The notes under the pieces are model-generated. The model was not told the DNA's origin. It saw only the letters and a list, made by a program, of their open reading frames with translations, and did no database searches. Below, piece after piece: positions 15,335 through 25,418 of a stretch of 64,000 nt of DNA. How positions within the stretch are numbered: the first letter of the stretch is position 1; the number at the start of each line of letters is the position of its first letter. A program made the position numbers and the translations under genes. The stretch spans positions 468,072-532,071 of the forward strand of contig NZ_BMZI01000004.1 of assembly GCF_014652715.1 (NCBI RefSeq). Direction: 5' to 3'. Source of the DNA: Salinicola rhizosphaerae (lineage in GTDB: Bacteria > Pseudomonadota > Gammaproteobacteria > Pseudomonadales > Halomonadaceae).

Positions 15335-16687
15335 TCAGCGGCGTTTGATGAGCCTGGCGTAGAAGAAGCCGTCGTTGCCCGCGACCCGCGGCAGAAGCTG
15401 GCGACCGACACCGGCGGGCTGCCCCCACGCCAGATCGGTGGGGAGATCCGCGCTGGCCTCTGGCGTGCGCGCGAGAAACGCCGCGATTTGCTCGGCATTT
15501 TCTCGTGGCAGTACCGAACAGGTGGCGTAGAGCAGCGTGCCACCGGGCGCGAGCTTGGCCCATGACGCGTCGAGCAACCGCGATTGCAGCGCCGCGAGCT
15601 CGGCGATATCGGCGTGGCGGCGAGTGAGCTTGATGTCCGGATGACGCCGGATGACGCCGGTGCCGGAGCAGGGCGCGTCGAGCAGGATGGCCTCGAAGGC
15701 AACGCCATCCCACCAGTCGGCGTCGGCATTCACGTCGCTGGCATCGGTCGCGTGCAGCGTCGCCTTCAGGCCAAGGCGTTCGAGCGTTGCTTCTACTCGC
15801 GACAGGCGCGCTGGGTCGACGTCGAGCGCCGTCAGTGCGGGTGCAAAGCGCTCCAGCAGATGCGCGCTCTTGCCGCCGGGGGCGCTGCACGCATCGAGCA
15901 CGCGCGGCGAGCGTTCTGCGGTTGCCTTGCCCTCGAGGGCCGGGCCCAGCAGATCGGCGCAAAGCTGGGCGGATTCGTCCTGCACGCTGGCCTCGCCCGC
16001 CGTGAAGCCCGGAATCTCGCGGACGTCACGCGGTGCGTCGAGCTGTACACCGTCGCTCGAGAAGCGACAGGCGGTCGCGGCAATGCCGGCATCGTGCAGG
16101 CGGGCGAGATAGTCATCGCGCGTCACCCGCTGACGGTTGACGCGCAGAGTCATCGGACCGGGCTCGTTGTTGGCCTCGCAGATCTCGCGCCACTGCTCCG
16201 GCCAGGCGTCGCGAATTTCGCGCAGCAGCCATGCGGGATGATTGAGCGCCACGGCGGAGTCGCGATCGACCTTGCCCTGCAGCGCCACGGACTCGCGCTG
16301 GAAGCGGCGCAGGCAGCCGTTGAGCACGCGGGTCGCCCACGCCTTGCCGAGGCTTTTCGCCGCGCCGGCGGTCTCGCTCACCGCCGCGTGGGGCGGCACT
16401 CGCATGTGCAGAAGCTGATAGAGACCGGCAAGCAGCAGTGCCTGGATGTCACTGTCGCGCTGCTTGAACGGCGCTCTCAGCAGTTCGCCTGCCAGCGCGT
16501 CCAGTCGTGGATGATGGCGACAGACGCCATAACAGAGCGCCTTGACGAAGCCGCGGTCCCGCTCGGCGATGCCGCTGGCGGCGAGGTCGGCCTCCAGTGA
16601 CGCCAGCGATCCCTGGCCATTGAGCACCGGGACCAGCAGTCGCGCGGCAACCGCTCTGGCATTCGCGCTGCGTGCAGAAGTGTTCAT
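15335..16687 (-). CDS. rsmB: 16S rRNA (cytosine-967-C5)-methyltransferase
   Basis: 450 residues. The N-terminal NusB-like RNA-binding domain (about 1-150) is followed by a SAM-dependent methyltransferase domain with VLDACSAPGGKSAHLLE (SAM site), LLDAPCSGTGVIRRHPD (motif IV with the release cysteine) and LLYATCSVLPRENAEQI (motif VI with the catalytic cysteine). It methylates C967 of 16S rRNA. Its ATG overlaps the fmt stop by 4 bp, so it is coupled to fmt in a def-fmt-rsmB order conserved across gammaproteobacteria. Confidence 0.96.
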   Translation of the reverse strand: MNTSARSANARAVAARLLVPVLNGQGSLASLEADLAASGIAERDRGFVKALCYGVCRHHPRLDALAGELLRAPFKQRDSDIQALLLAGLYQLLHMRVPPHAAVSETAGAAKSLGKAWATRVLNGCLRRFQRESVALQGKVDRDSAVALNHPAWLLREIRDAWPEQWREICEANNEPGPMTLRVNRQRVTRDDYLARLHDAGIAATACRFSSDGVQLDAPRDVREIPGFTAGEASVQDESAQLCADLLGPALEGKATAERSPRVLDACSAPGGKSAHLLERFAPALTALDVDPARLSRVEATLERLGLKATLHATDASDVNADADWWDGVAFEAILLDAPCSGTGVIRRHPDIKLTRRHADIAELAALQSRLLDASWAKLAPGGTLLYATCSVLPRENAEQIAAFLARTPEASADLPTDLAWGQPAGVGRQLLPRVAGNDGFFYARLIKRR

Positions 16688-17679
16688 GAATTCACCTCGC
16701 TATCCAGGCGCTTGCCCGGTTCGAAACGGCTGCCCTGAGCGTTGAGCAGCGCTCGTGTCTCCAGCGGTTTGCCACCGGGAAGCTGCAGCTGCGTGATGCG
16801 CAGGACCTCCTGTCCCCGCTCGCCGCAGGCGACGCGCAGGGCATCGGCGGCCGGCTCGAGCAGGGTGCCGGGTAGCGTTTCGGTGGCGTGGTTCGCGGGC
16901 ATTTCTGCCTCGGCCAGCCACAGGCGCAGCGGCTCATCGTCGAGTCGCGTCCACGCCACTGGCCAGGGATTGAAGGCGCGAACGCGTCGCGCCAGTGCCA
17001 CGGCTGATTGGCTGAAATCCAGCGCCCCTTCCGCCTTCGAGAGTTTATGCGCGTAGGTGACGCCCTCCTCGGGCTGTCGGGTCGGCGTCAGCTTGCCCGC
17101 GGCAAGTGCCTCGAGCCCGGCCACCAGCGTCTCGCCACCGAGCGCCGCCAGCCGGTCGTGGAGCGACCCGCCCGTGGTCTCGGCGTCGATCGGCGTGCGC
17201 CGGATCGCGAGCATGTCGCCGGTATCCAGTCCCGCATCCATCTGCATCAGCGTGATGCCGGTTTCGTCGTCGCCGGCCTCGATCGCGCGCTGGATCGGCG
17301 CCGCTCCGCGCCAGCGCGGCAGCAAGGAGGCGTGCACGTTGAGGCAGCCAAGCCGCGGGATATCGAGCACCGCCTGCGGCAGTAACAGCCCGTAGGCCAC
17401 GACGATCATCACATCGGCCTCGAATGCGGCCAGTGTGCGCTGGGCCTCCGCTGCCTTGAGCGAGGTCGGCTGCTCCACCGGCAGATCGTGCTCGAGTGCG
17501 AGCCGTTTGACCGGGCTGGGGGTCAGCTTGCGCCCACGGCCGGCGGGGCGGTCCGGCTGGGTGTAGACGCCGACGACGTGATGGCGGGTGGCTAGCAGCG
17601 CTTCCAGGCTCTCGGCGGCGAAGTCGGGCGTACCGGCGAAAACGATACGAAGCGCGTTGCCGTCCGGGTGATGGCTCAT
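16684..17679 (-). CDS. fmt: methionyl-tRNA formyltransferase
   Basis: 331 residues, somewhat longer than E. coli Fmt (315). It formylates Met-tRNAi with 10-formyl-THF. The catalytic N-terminal domain shows IVFAGTPDFAAESLEAL, LNVHASLLPRWRGAAPIQ (the N-H part of the catalytic triad) and MDAGLDTGDML (catalytic D). The C-terminal OB-fold tRNA-binding domain covers roughly 210-315. It follows def by 84 bp and overlaps rsmB by 4 bp. Confidence 0.96.
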   Translation of the reverse strand: MSHHPDGNALRIVFAGTPDFAAESLEALLATRHHVVGVYTQPDRPAGRGRKLTPSPVKRLALEHDLPVEQPTSLKAAEAQRTLAAFEADVMIVVAYGLLLPQAVLDIPRLGCLNVHASLLPRWRGAAPIQRAIEAGDDETGITLMQMDAGLDTGDMLAIRRTPIDAETTGGSLHDRLAALGGETLVAGLEALAAGKLTPTRQPEEGVTYAHKLSKAEGALDFSQSAVALARRVRAFNPWPVAWTRLDDEPLRLWLAEAEMPANHATETLPGTLLEPAADALRVACGERGQEVLRITQLQLPGGKPLETRALLNAQGSRFEPGKRLDSEVNS

Positions 17680-17702
17680 GCGGCGAGTTCCTTCGAATGA
17701 CG

Positions 17703-17735
17703 AGAGGCCGGTGTCTCGAGAGAGATCCGGCCTCT
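17703..17735. other. hairpin between def and fmt
   Basis: AGAGGCCGG and CCGGCCTCT form a 9-bp stem with an internal TCTCGAGAGA palindrome. No T-run follows in the direction of transcription, so it may tune rather than end def-fmt transcription. Confidence 0.35.
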
Positions 17736-17763
17736 GGAAAAGACTGACGGCGTGCGGTGAGGC

Positions 17764-18270
17764 TCAGGCGTCCTGTCGGTGACGTTTCTGCATCTTCTTC
17801 AGCACCCGATCGCGCTTGAGCGGGGAGAGATAGTCGACGAACAGCACGCCTTCCAGGTGATCGCACTCGTGCTGGATGCAGTGAGCCAGCAGGCCATCGG
17901 CATCGAGCTCGTAGTCGTTGCCGTCGCGGTCCGTGGCCTTGAGGTGCACCCGCAGCGCACGCGGCACTTCGGCATAGTAGTCCGGAATCGACAGACAGCC
18001 TTCCTGCAGCGGCTGTCGCTCGTCGTCGAGCGGCTCGTAGCTCGGGTTGATCAGGACCAGCGGTGAGTCGTGCTGATCGCTGACGTCCATCACGATCACG
18101 CGCTGGTGAACGTCGATCTGTGTCGCCGCCAGACCGATGCCCGAGGCGTGGTACATGGTCTCGATCATGTCGTCGACGAGCGTGCGGATCTCGTCGTCGA
18201 CTTCGGCGACCGGGGCGGCCTTGGTGCGCAGACGGGGATCGGGGTATTCGAGGATGGTTCTGGTGGCCAT
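17764..18270 (-). CDS. def: peptide deformylase
   Basis: A 168-residue metalloenzyme that removes the N-formyl group from new proteins. All three motifs are present: [15 protein letters not shown] with the metal cysteine, and HECDHLEG with two metal histidines. The start at 18270 ([15 protein letters not shown]) matches the family; the frame extends further but without homology. It is divergent from the LysM gene (189 bp apart) and leads def-fmt-rsmB. Confidence 0.97.
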   Translation of the reverse strand: MATRTILEYPDPRLRTKAAPVAEVDDEIRTLVDDMIETMYHASGIGLAATQIDVHQRVIVMDVSDQHDSPLVLINPSYEPLDDERQPLQEGCLSIPDYYAEVPRALRVHLKATDRDGNDYELDADGLLAHCIQHECDHLEGVLFVDYLSPLKRDRVLKKMQKRHRQDA

Positions 18271-18459
18271 GAGTGTCCGGACGAAATCTTCTGAATCGGC
18301 GCCAGTCGGCGTGTTGTCGCCCTGGCGTGCTATGGGCCTATTGTAGTGCGCGCCGCCGGGCGGGAAAACCGCCGTCTTTGGTCGCGTGGTCGCACTCAAG
18401 TCTCGCCAGCAATGGCCGATTCAACATGAGATATCCCTTTTGCGGAGCCGAAAACGGTA

Positions 18460-19569
18460 ATGATCCGATCGAATCGCGTAACCGCCGACGCGGGCGGGCG
18501 TGGCTGGCGGCTGGCGCTGATGGGCGCGTGGCTGATTTTTCTCGCCTGGCCTGGCGTCAGCTGGGCGCTCGCGCTCAAGCCGGGAGCGCCCGCGGAATAT
18601 CGGGTGCAGCCCGGCGATACGCTATGGAGTATCGCCGCCCGTTATCTCGATTCGCCGTGGCAGTGGCGTGAGCTGTGGCGCCACAACCCGCAGCTCGATT
18701 CACCGACCCAGCTCTACCCTGGCGACGTGATCACGCTGACCATCGCTGCCGGCGACGCGCCGACGCTCGATCTGCAGCGCGGTCGCGGTCAGACGGTCAG
18801 GCTCTCGCCGACGGTTCGCCGGGCGCCGACACGGGAGGCGGTGCCAAGCCTGCCGCTGGATCGGGTGAAAGTCTTTCTCGACGCCTACCAGATCGTCGAT
18901 CCCGCACGTCTGGAGAACGCGCCGACCGTGGTCGCCGGTCAGGCGCAACGGCTGCTCAGCGGCGCCGGGGACACGCTCTACGCTCACGGCGACCTGCCGG
19001 CGGCCGGGAGTCGTCTCGGCGTCTACCGAGTCGGCAATGACTATCACGCGCCCGGTGGCGAGGCATCATTGGGCTTCGAACTGCATCGGCTGGGGCATGC
19101 CAGCGTGGTGCGCAACGTCGGTGATGTCGGTGAGCTGGAGGTGCTCGATGCCGTGCAGGAGATTCGCGGCGGTGACCTGCTGATGGCCCTGGACGAAGGC
19201 GGCATCGCGACGCGGTTTCTGCCGCGCGCCCCCGAGATGCCGCTGGTCGCCACGATCCTTTCGGTGCCCAGCGGCGTGCGCTTCATCGGTCGCAACGACG
19301 TCGTGGCGATCGATCGCGGTCGAGACGACGGTGTCGAGGTCGGTCACGTGCTGCAGGTGATGCGCCAGGGGGAGCGAGTGCATGACGACGTCCGTGACAC
19401 CTGGGTTACGCTGCCGGATACCGAAGCGGGAGCGGTCATGGTCTTTCGGGTTTTCGATCACGTCAGCTATGCACTGGTCATGCGGGCGTCCCAGGCGCTG
19501 GCGGTCGGCGATCGACTGGTCGTGCCGGCCGATCTGCGCGACGCCGTGGCCGGCGGGAGCGAGCGTTGA
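18460..19569 (+). CDS. LysM-domain exported protein
   Basis: 369 residues with a signal peptide (about 1-36, WLIFLAWPGVSWALA) and one LysM repeat at about 47-95 (YRVQPGDTLWSIAARYL ... YPGDVITL) that should bind peptidoglycan. The remaining 270 residues are all-beta in appearance and not recognised. A LysM gene between def and dprA is a recurrent arrangement in gammaproteobacteria. Its TGA overlaps the TTG start of dprA by 4 bp, so the two are co-translated. A cell-wall role is inferred from the domain. Confidence 0.88.
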   Translation: MIRSNRVTADAGGRGWRLALMGAWLIFLAWPGVSWALALKPGAPAEYRVQPGDTLWSIAARYLDSPWQWRELWRHNPQLDSPTQLYPGDVITLTIAAGDAPTLDLQRGRGQTVRLSPTVRRAPTREAVPSLPLDRVKVFLDAYQIVDPARLENAPTVVAGQAQRLLSGAGDTLYAHGDLPAAGSRLGVYRVGNDYHAPGGEASLGFELHRLGHASVVRNVGDVGELEVLDAVQEIRGGDLLMALDEGGIATRFLPRAPEMPLVATILSVPSGVRFIGRNDVVAIDRGRDDGVEVGHVLQVMRQGERVHDDVRDTWVTLPDTEAGAVMVFRVFDHVSYALVMRASQALAVGDRLVVPADLRDAVAGGSER

Positions 19570-20732
19570 CGCTGACGACGCGTGACTGGCTGGCGCTCCA
19601 CTTTCTGCCGGGGCTCGGCCCGCTGCGGCTGGCGCCGCTGGTACGACGCTGGCGTGAAGAGGGTGAGCCGAGCTGGCCGCACGGCTGGCTGGCGGCGCTG
19701 CCGGCCAATCTCGCCAAGCCGCTGCGTCTGTGGCTGGATCACCCCGCCAAGAGCCCGCTGAACGCGCCGATCGAGGCGGCACTGGCCTGGGAAGCGGCGG
19801 CAGACAATCACCATCTTCTGCACGTCGGACACCCGGCGTGGCCGCCGTTGCTCGATCACCTGCCCGACCCGCCGCCGGTGCTGTGGGCGCGCGGCGAGCT
19901 GGCGCCGCTATCGCGGGCGGCCATGGCGATGGTCGGCACGCGCAGGCCGACCCGGGAAGGGCGCGACAATGCGGCCAGCTTCTCGCGGCAGCTGGTCGAG
20001 CGCGGCTTCTGTGTCGTCAGTGGTCTCGCGCTCGGGATCGACGGCGTAGTGCATCAGGCCGCGCTGACGGCGGGCGGTGCCACCGTCGCGGTATTGGGCT
20101 GCGGCGTCGATGTGGTCTACCCGCCAAGTCATGCATCGCTCTATCGCGCGCTGCTCGAGGGCGGTGGTCTGCTGCTCTCGGAGCATCCGCCGCAGACCCG
20201 CGCCCACGCGCGATTCTTTCCGCGCCGTAACCGGCTGATCACGGGGCTCTCGGAGGGTGTCCTGGTCGTCGAGGCGGCCGAGAAGAGCGGTTCTCTGGTC
20301 AGCGCCAGGCTGGCGCTGGAGCAGGGCCGTGAGGTGTTCGCGCTGCCCGGCTCGATCCACAATCCGCAGATGGCCGGCTGTCTGCACCTGATCCGCCAGG
20401 GGGAGGCTGCACTGGTGCGTCACGTCGAGGATATGCTCGCCGAACTCACCCACTGGCAGTCGAGCGCTCCCGACGTCAATGACGCCAATGACGCGGCCAT
20501 CAGAGCCGACACCGAGATCGCGCCCCCCGCCGAGACGGCGGATACGCTAGTGCAAGGTCACGAGCCGGAATCGCCGCTGCTGGCGGCGCTGAGCGATGAT
20601 CCGACACCGGTCGATACGCTGGTCGAACTGACCGGTGAGTCGGTCGCGTCACTGCAGCTCATGCTGCTGGAGCTGGAGCTCGAGGGGCTTGCCGGCCACG
20701 CTGCCGGCGGTTGGGTGAGACGAGGGCGCTAG
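19566..20732 (+). CDS. dprA: DNA-processing protein DprA (Smf)
   Basis: 388 residues. The Rossmann-like DprA core shows MAMVGTRRPTREGRDNA, VVSGLALGIDGVVHQAAL, AVLGCGVDVVYPPSH, FFPRRNRLITGLS and EAAEKSGSLVSARLALEQGR. A C-terminal winged-helix domain (about 325-388) is present. DprA binds incoming single-stranded DNA and loads RecA during transformation. The start is a TTG overlapping the upstream stop; the N-terminal helical region beginning TLTTRDWLALHFLPGLGPLR matches family length. Confidence 0.95.
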   Translation: MTLTTRDWLALHFLPGLGPLRLAPLVRRWREEGEPSWPHGWLAALPANLAKPLRLWLDHPAKSPLNAPIEAALAWEAAADNHHLLHVGHPAWPPLLDHLPDPPPVLWARGELAPLSRAAMAMVGTRRPTREGRDNAASFSRQLVERGFCVVSGLALGIDGVVHQAALTAGGATVAVLGCGVDVVYPPSHASLYRALLEGGGLLLSEHPPQTRAHARFFPRRNRLITGLSEGVLVVEAAEKSGSLVSARLALEQGREVFALPGSIHNPQMAGCLHLIRQGEAALVRHVEDMLAELTHWQSSAPDVNDANDAAIRADTEIAPPAETADTLVQGHEPESPLLAALSDDPTPVDTLVELTGESVASLQLMLLELELEGLAGHAAGGWVRRGR

Positions 20733-20789
20733 CGCGGGCCGGGTCTTCAGTCGACACAGGGTTCGCTAACCCAGGGTGCGGGATCGTCA

Positions 20790-20822
20790 CACCGCTCGCC
20801 GACGACGGGTCGCCGAGCGGTG
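20790..20822. terminator. convergent hairpin after dprA and the P4 phosphatase gene
   Basis: CACCGCTCG pairs with CGAGCGGTG; inside, after a C-C mismatch, CGAC pairs with GTCG around GACGG. The long GC stem between two converging genes suits a shared terminator, although T-tracts are weak (GACTGTTCTG on the plus strand). Confidence 0.5.
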
Positions 20823-20840
20823 GACTGTTCTGCCGTGGCC

Positions 20841-21746
20841 TCAGGGCGTGCTCGGTCCGCTCCAGGTCTCCATGTGGTTGCGCAGGGCGCGCAACTTCTC
20901 GGCATCGCTCAAGCTCCAGTCGCCGCCGTAGATCGCTTCTTCCCAGGCGCCGTAAGCGGGGTTGGGCAGCACGACGTAGCGACTGCCGAACGCATCCGCC
21001 TGGGCATCGGCGGCGGCACGACGTGCCTGCGCGGTTTCGCGATCGAAACCGGCGGAGAAGTCACCGAGGTTGTCTCCCATCAGCAGCACCACCCAGTGAG
21101 ACTGGGCCACGCGCTGGCGCCGCGCGGTCTTGTCGCTCGAGTCGGTACGCGGCAGGAAGTGCGCGGCATCGGCATCGGGGAAGCCGACCTGGCGCAGGTT
21201 GCGCAGGGTCGCGTCGCCCTCGCTCGCCTTGCGATTGGTGACGTAATAGACCTCCACGCCACGCGAGTGGGCATAGTCGAGAAACGCCTTGGCACCGGGC
21301 GTCGGCACGGCGCTGGCCTTCTCTACCCACTGGTGCCAGCTATCGCTTTCGTAGTTTTCGCCGCTGGCGATGAGCCACGCTTCGTATGGCGTGTTATCGA
21401 GCACCGTCTCGTCGACATCGACGATGATGGCCGGCGGACGTGATTGGGCGCTGGGCGATTCGTCGAGGGCGCGATCCAGATTCATCCGCGCCAGATTGAA
21501 CGCCTGATGACTGAGCGCCGCGTATTCGGCGGAGGTCTGCATCCATGCGGTCGCCATGATCAGGCCATCGGAAAGCTCAGGGTCGGGCGCTGTAGGTTGA
21601 CCAGAAAGCGCGGGGTCGGGCGCTGTAGATTGACCAGAAAGCGCGGGGTCTGGCGCTGTGGAGTGCGCCGGCTGCTGGGCGCAGGCGCCGAGGCTCCCGG
21701 CCAGGGCCAGCATGAGCAGCGTTCGCGTCAGGGAAAATCGCACCAT
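20841..21746 (-). CDS. acid phosphatase / 5'-nucleotidase, lipoprotein e(P4) family
   Basis: 301 residues. Lipobox LAGSLGAC puts the lipidated cysteine at residue 22. The HAD class-B catalytic motif IIVDVDETVLDN has the two aspartates at 110 and 112. VYYVTNRKASEG and LLMGDNLGDFS complete the HAD set. In Haemophilus, e(P4) dephosphorylates NMN and nucleotides at the outer membrane. Between lipobox and catalytic domain an 11-residue unit, STAPDPALSGQ, is repeated three times as a linker. The start at 21746 has AGGAG 7 bp upstream. Convergent with dprA. Confidence 0.93.
   Translation of the reverse strand: MVRFSLTRTLLMLALAGSLGACAQQPAHSTAPDPALSGQSTAPDPALSGQPTAPDPELSDGLIMATAWMQTSAEYAALSHQAFNLARMNLDRALDESPSAQSRPPAIIVDVDETVLDNTPYEAWLIASGENYESDSWHQWVEKASAVPTPGAKAFLDYAHSRGVEVYYVTNRKASEGDATLRNLRQVGFPDADAAHFLPRTDSSDKTARRQRVAQSHWVVLLMGDNLGDFSAGFDRETAQARRAAADAQADAFGSRYVVLPNPAYGAWEEAIYGGDWSLSDAEKLRALRNHMETWSGPSTP
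21582..21662. repeat. 33-bp in-frame tandem repeat in the P4 gene
   Basis: Units start at 21582, 21615 and 21648 and keep the frame, so copy-number change would lengthen or shorten the proline/serine-rich tether by 11 residues without a frameshift. The first two copies are nearly identical at the DNA level. Confidence 0.9.
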
Positions 21747-22001
21747 GTGTCGCTCCTCGTTATCGATCGAATGCACGGGTGTGAGTGAAATGGACGGGTC
21801 AGCGGTTCCCGGTCACTCACTATGGCGTCGCGGCTCCATCATCGCCAGTCGACGGCGTGGCTCGGGCTCGAGGGTCGCGATTGGCGCCGCGCCGCAGTGC
21901 GACAGCGTGTACGCGGCGCCGCGTCGGGTCAGCGTGATAGAATCCGGGCGTCGTCAACGGGGCGTCGGCGACAGCACGTCATCGTCAGCAGGGGATCGGC
22001 C

Positions 22002-22550
22002 ATGCGGGATTGGAAATGCGTCATCGAGTCACTCGCGCAGGGGGGCATCATCGCCTATCCCACCGAGGGCGTCTGGGGGCTGGGCTGCGATCCCGACAAC
22101 GAGATGGCGCTGCGCCGGTTGATCGCGCTCAAGGGACGTGCCAGCGAGAAAGGGTTGATCCTCATCGCCGGCAGCCTGGAGCAGTTGGACGAGTGGCTCG
22201 CGGGCGTCGACGACGAAGCGATGGCGCGACTGCGCGAGACATGGCCCGGCCCCAACACCTGGCTGATTCCTGACAACGGGCGTGCGCGGCGGCTGCTGCG
22301 CGGTTCGCATCCGACGCTCGCCGTGCGCGTCACCGATCATCCACTGGTCCAGGCGCTCTGCGCCGCCTGGGGCGGGCCGCTGGTCTCGACCTCCGCCAAT
22401 CGCGCGGGCGAAGCGCCGGCGATGAGCGCCGAGGCGGTTCGCCAGACGTTCGGCGACGCACTCGATGCCGTCGTCGAGGGCGAGCTCGGCGGTCGTGACC
22501 GCCCCAGCACCATTCGCGATCTGCTCAGCAATCGCGTTCTGCGCGCCTGA
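22002..22550 (+). CDS. tsaC: threonylcarbamoyl-AMP synthase, TsaC/YrdC type
   Basis: A 182-residue single-domain enzyme that makes threonylcarbamoyl-AMP for the tRNA modification t6A37. GGIIAYPTEGVWGLGCDPDN opens the YrdC fold, LKGRASEKGLILIA gives the K-x-R and lysine contacts to ATP/threonine, and LVSTSANRAGE is the conserved SxN segment. The length equals E. coli TsaC rather than the longer Sua5. AGGGGA precedes the ATG. It heads tsaC-hemF-aroE, a common gammaproteobacterial order. Confidence 0.95.
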   Translation: MRDWKCVIESLAQGGIIAYPTEGVWGLGCDPDNEMALRRLIALKGRASEKGLILIAGSLEQLDEWLAGVDDEAMARLRETWPGPNTWLIPDNGRARRLLRGSHPTLAVRVTDHPLVQALCAAWGGPLVSTSANRAGEAPAMSAEAVRQTFGDALDAVVEGELGGRDRPSTIRDLLSNRVLRA

Positions 22551-23519
<969 letters not shown>

Positions 23520-23582
23520 TTCGGCGAGCGCCGGCCCGCCAAGGACTGGCGCGAAAAAGACCCAGGAGGAGATGCACCCCGC

Positions 23583-24407
23583 ATGACGCAGATTGCCGTA
23601 GATCGCTACGCCGTGTTCGGCCACCCCATTGGCCATTCGAAATCGCCGCGCATCCACGCCGCCTTCGCCGAGCAGACCGGCCAGGCCATGTACTATGAAG
23701 CGATCGAAGCGCCGGTCGATGACTTTGCGGGTGCCTGGCGCGCCTTTGTCGAGAGGGGCGGGCGCGGCGCCAACGTCACGGTGCCGTTCAAGCAGGCGGC
23801 GTTTGCGCTGGCCGACACGTTGAGCGCTCGCGCCCGGCTGGCCGGCGCGGTCAACACGCTGCAGGTGGGCGCCGACGGACGCGTTCACGGCGATACGACC
23901 GACGGCATCGGTCTGGTGCGCGATCTCGTCGCCCACGCCGCGCCGCTCGAGGGCGCGCGGGTGCTTCTTCTCGGTGCGGGCGGCGCTTCCCGCGGGGTCG
24001 TCGAACCGCTGTTGGAGGCGGGCGTAGCAGCCCTGACTATCGCCAACCGTACGGTCACAAAGGCAGAGCAGCTTGCCGAGCTGTTTGCCGACAAGGGCGC
24101 CGTCGACGGTTGCGGGTTCGAGGCGGTGACGGGCGAGTTCGACCTGGTGATCAACGCCACCAGCGCAAGCCTTGCCGGCGATCTCCCGCCGCTGCCGGAG
24201 CGCCTGTTCCGCGAGGGTGGTATGGCCTATGACATGATGTATGCCGCGCAGCCAACGGTTTTCCTGCGCTGGTCGGCCGAGCGCGGCGCGCGCACGGTCG
24301 ATGGGCTGGGCATGCTGATCGAACAGGCGGCCGAGTCGTTCTGGCTGTGGCGCGGCGTGCGCCCGGAGACGGCGACGATTCGCGAATCGCTCAGAAGCGA
24401 GCTGTAG
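23583..24407 (+). CDS. aroE: shikimate 5-dehydrogenase
   Basis: 274 residues. The NADPH-dependent enzyme reduces 3-dehydroshikimate to shikimate in aromatic amino acid synthesis. The substrate site shows [16 protein letters not shown] and [11 protein letters not shown] (catalytic lysine), [12 protein letters not shown] gives the conserved aspartate, and [18 protein letters not shown] is the NADP loop. AGGAGG lies about 10 bp before the ATG. Last gene of tsaC-hemF-aroE, converging on the M48 protease gene. Confidence 0.97.
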   Translation: MTQIAVDRYAVFGHPIGHSKSPRIHAAFAEQTGQAMYYEAIEAPVDDFAGAWRAFVERGGRGANVTVPFKQAAFALADTLSARARLAGAVNTLQVGADGRVHGDTTDGIGLVRDLVAHAAPLEGARVLLLGAGGASRGVVEPLLEAGVAALTIANRTVTKAEQLAELFADKGAVDGCGFEAVTGEFDLVINATSASLAGDLPPLPERLFREGGMAYDMMYAAQPTVFLRWSAERGARTVDGLGMLIEQAAESFWLWRGVRPETATIRESLRSEL

Positions 24408-24485
24408 CGTCTGCGTCGATTCCAGTCGGCGGCGCCCGCCCGCGTCGGGGGACGCTGTCGCTTGGGATCGGCGCGTATCCGGAGT

Positions 24486-25292
24486 TCACGCCTTGCAGTC
24501 GGGACGCCGTCCATTCTGCTTGGCGGCCTCATAGCGAGGCACGGCTTCGTCGAGCCGGTTACGCAGCGCTTCCATTCGCCCCGCGTTGCTGGGGTGGGTC
24601 GACATCCATTCCGGCGCCTCGCTGCCCCCGCTGGCCGACATGTTCTGCCATAGATCGATGCTGACGCGGGGGTCGAAACCGGCGTCGGCCATCAGGTCCA
24701 GTCCAACGAGATCCGCTTCCGACTCCTGCTGCCGAGAAAACGGCAGAATCACGCCGTACTGGGCGCCGGCGCCAAGTAGCCCCATGAGCTGCTCGCCGCC
24801 CGCGCCGCTCAGCCCCGCGGCCGTCTGCAGTACCGAGAGCCCGGTCTGCGTCGCCGCCTGGGTCGAGACGCGTTCGTTGGCGTGATGGGCGAGCACGTGG
24901 CCGACCTCGTGACCGATCACGGCGGCGAGCTGGTTCTGATTGGTAGCGACGTCCAGTAAACCGGTATTGACGCCGATATAGCCGCCGGGCAGGGCGAAGG
25001 CGTTGGCGGTATCGTCCTTGAACACCTTTACCTGCCAGCTGCCGATTCCCTCGCTGGCGGGAATCTCGGCGGTGATCGCCTTGGCCACGCACTGCACGTA
25101 GTTGGCCTGCTTGCCGCCGACGGTCGGCAGCTCCTGCTGATATTGAGCGAAGCTCTGCTCGCCCATCTGTGACAGTTCATCGTTGGAGTAGAACGCCAGC
25201 TGGTGGCGGCCCATCGGCGAGGTGCTGCAGGCCGCGAGCAGTGCCGTCAGGCCGGCGGCGGCGATCAGGCGGTGGGCGGGTCGGGCGAGCAT
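24486..25292 (-). CDS. M48-family metalloprotease lipoprotein
   Basis: 268 residues with lipobox LTALLAAC and an M48 zinc protease domain. HEVGH has zinc ligands H128 and H132 and catalytic E129, and the third ligand is in QQESEADLVGLDLM. The size and lipoprotein form match LoiP/YggG-type proteases of E. coli, which cleave misfolded envelope proteins, rather than BepA, which has a TPR tail. The start at 25292 (MLARPAHRL) is chosen to put the signal peptide at the N-terminus. Confidence 0.9.
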   Translation of the reverse strand: MLARPAHRLIAAAGLTALLAACSTSPMGRHQLAFYSNDELSQMGEQSFAQYQQELPTVGGKQANYVQCVAKAITAEIPASEGIGSWQVKVFKDDTANAFALPGGYIGVNTGLLDVATNQNQLAAVIGHEVGHVLAHHANERVSTQAATQTGLSVLQTAAGLSGAGGEQLMGLLGAGAQYGVILPFSRQQESEADLVGLDLMADAGFDPRVSIDLWQNMSASGGSEAPEWMSTHPSNAGRMEALRNRLDEAVPRYEAAKQNGRRPDCKA

Positions 25293-25418
25293 GTGTGGTC
25301 TCCAGGTCTGGTCTCTCGTCATGATGGGCCGCTATCCGCCGGGAATCTGTCGTTCACCGGTGCCTCGGCCGGCGAAGACGGGCCCGTTGCGCTCAAGATA
25401 CTGGTGTCGGGCTGGCGG

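Noticed and set aside
14527..15729. 400-residue version of PncA
   Set aside because: The N-terminal 170 residues are a shadow of rsmB; the GTG at 15222 has a ribosome site and gives the normal length.
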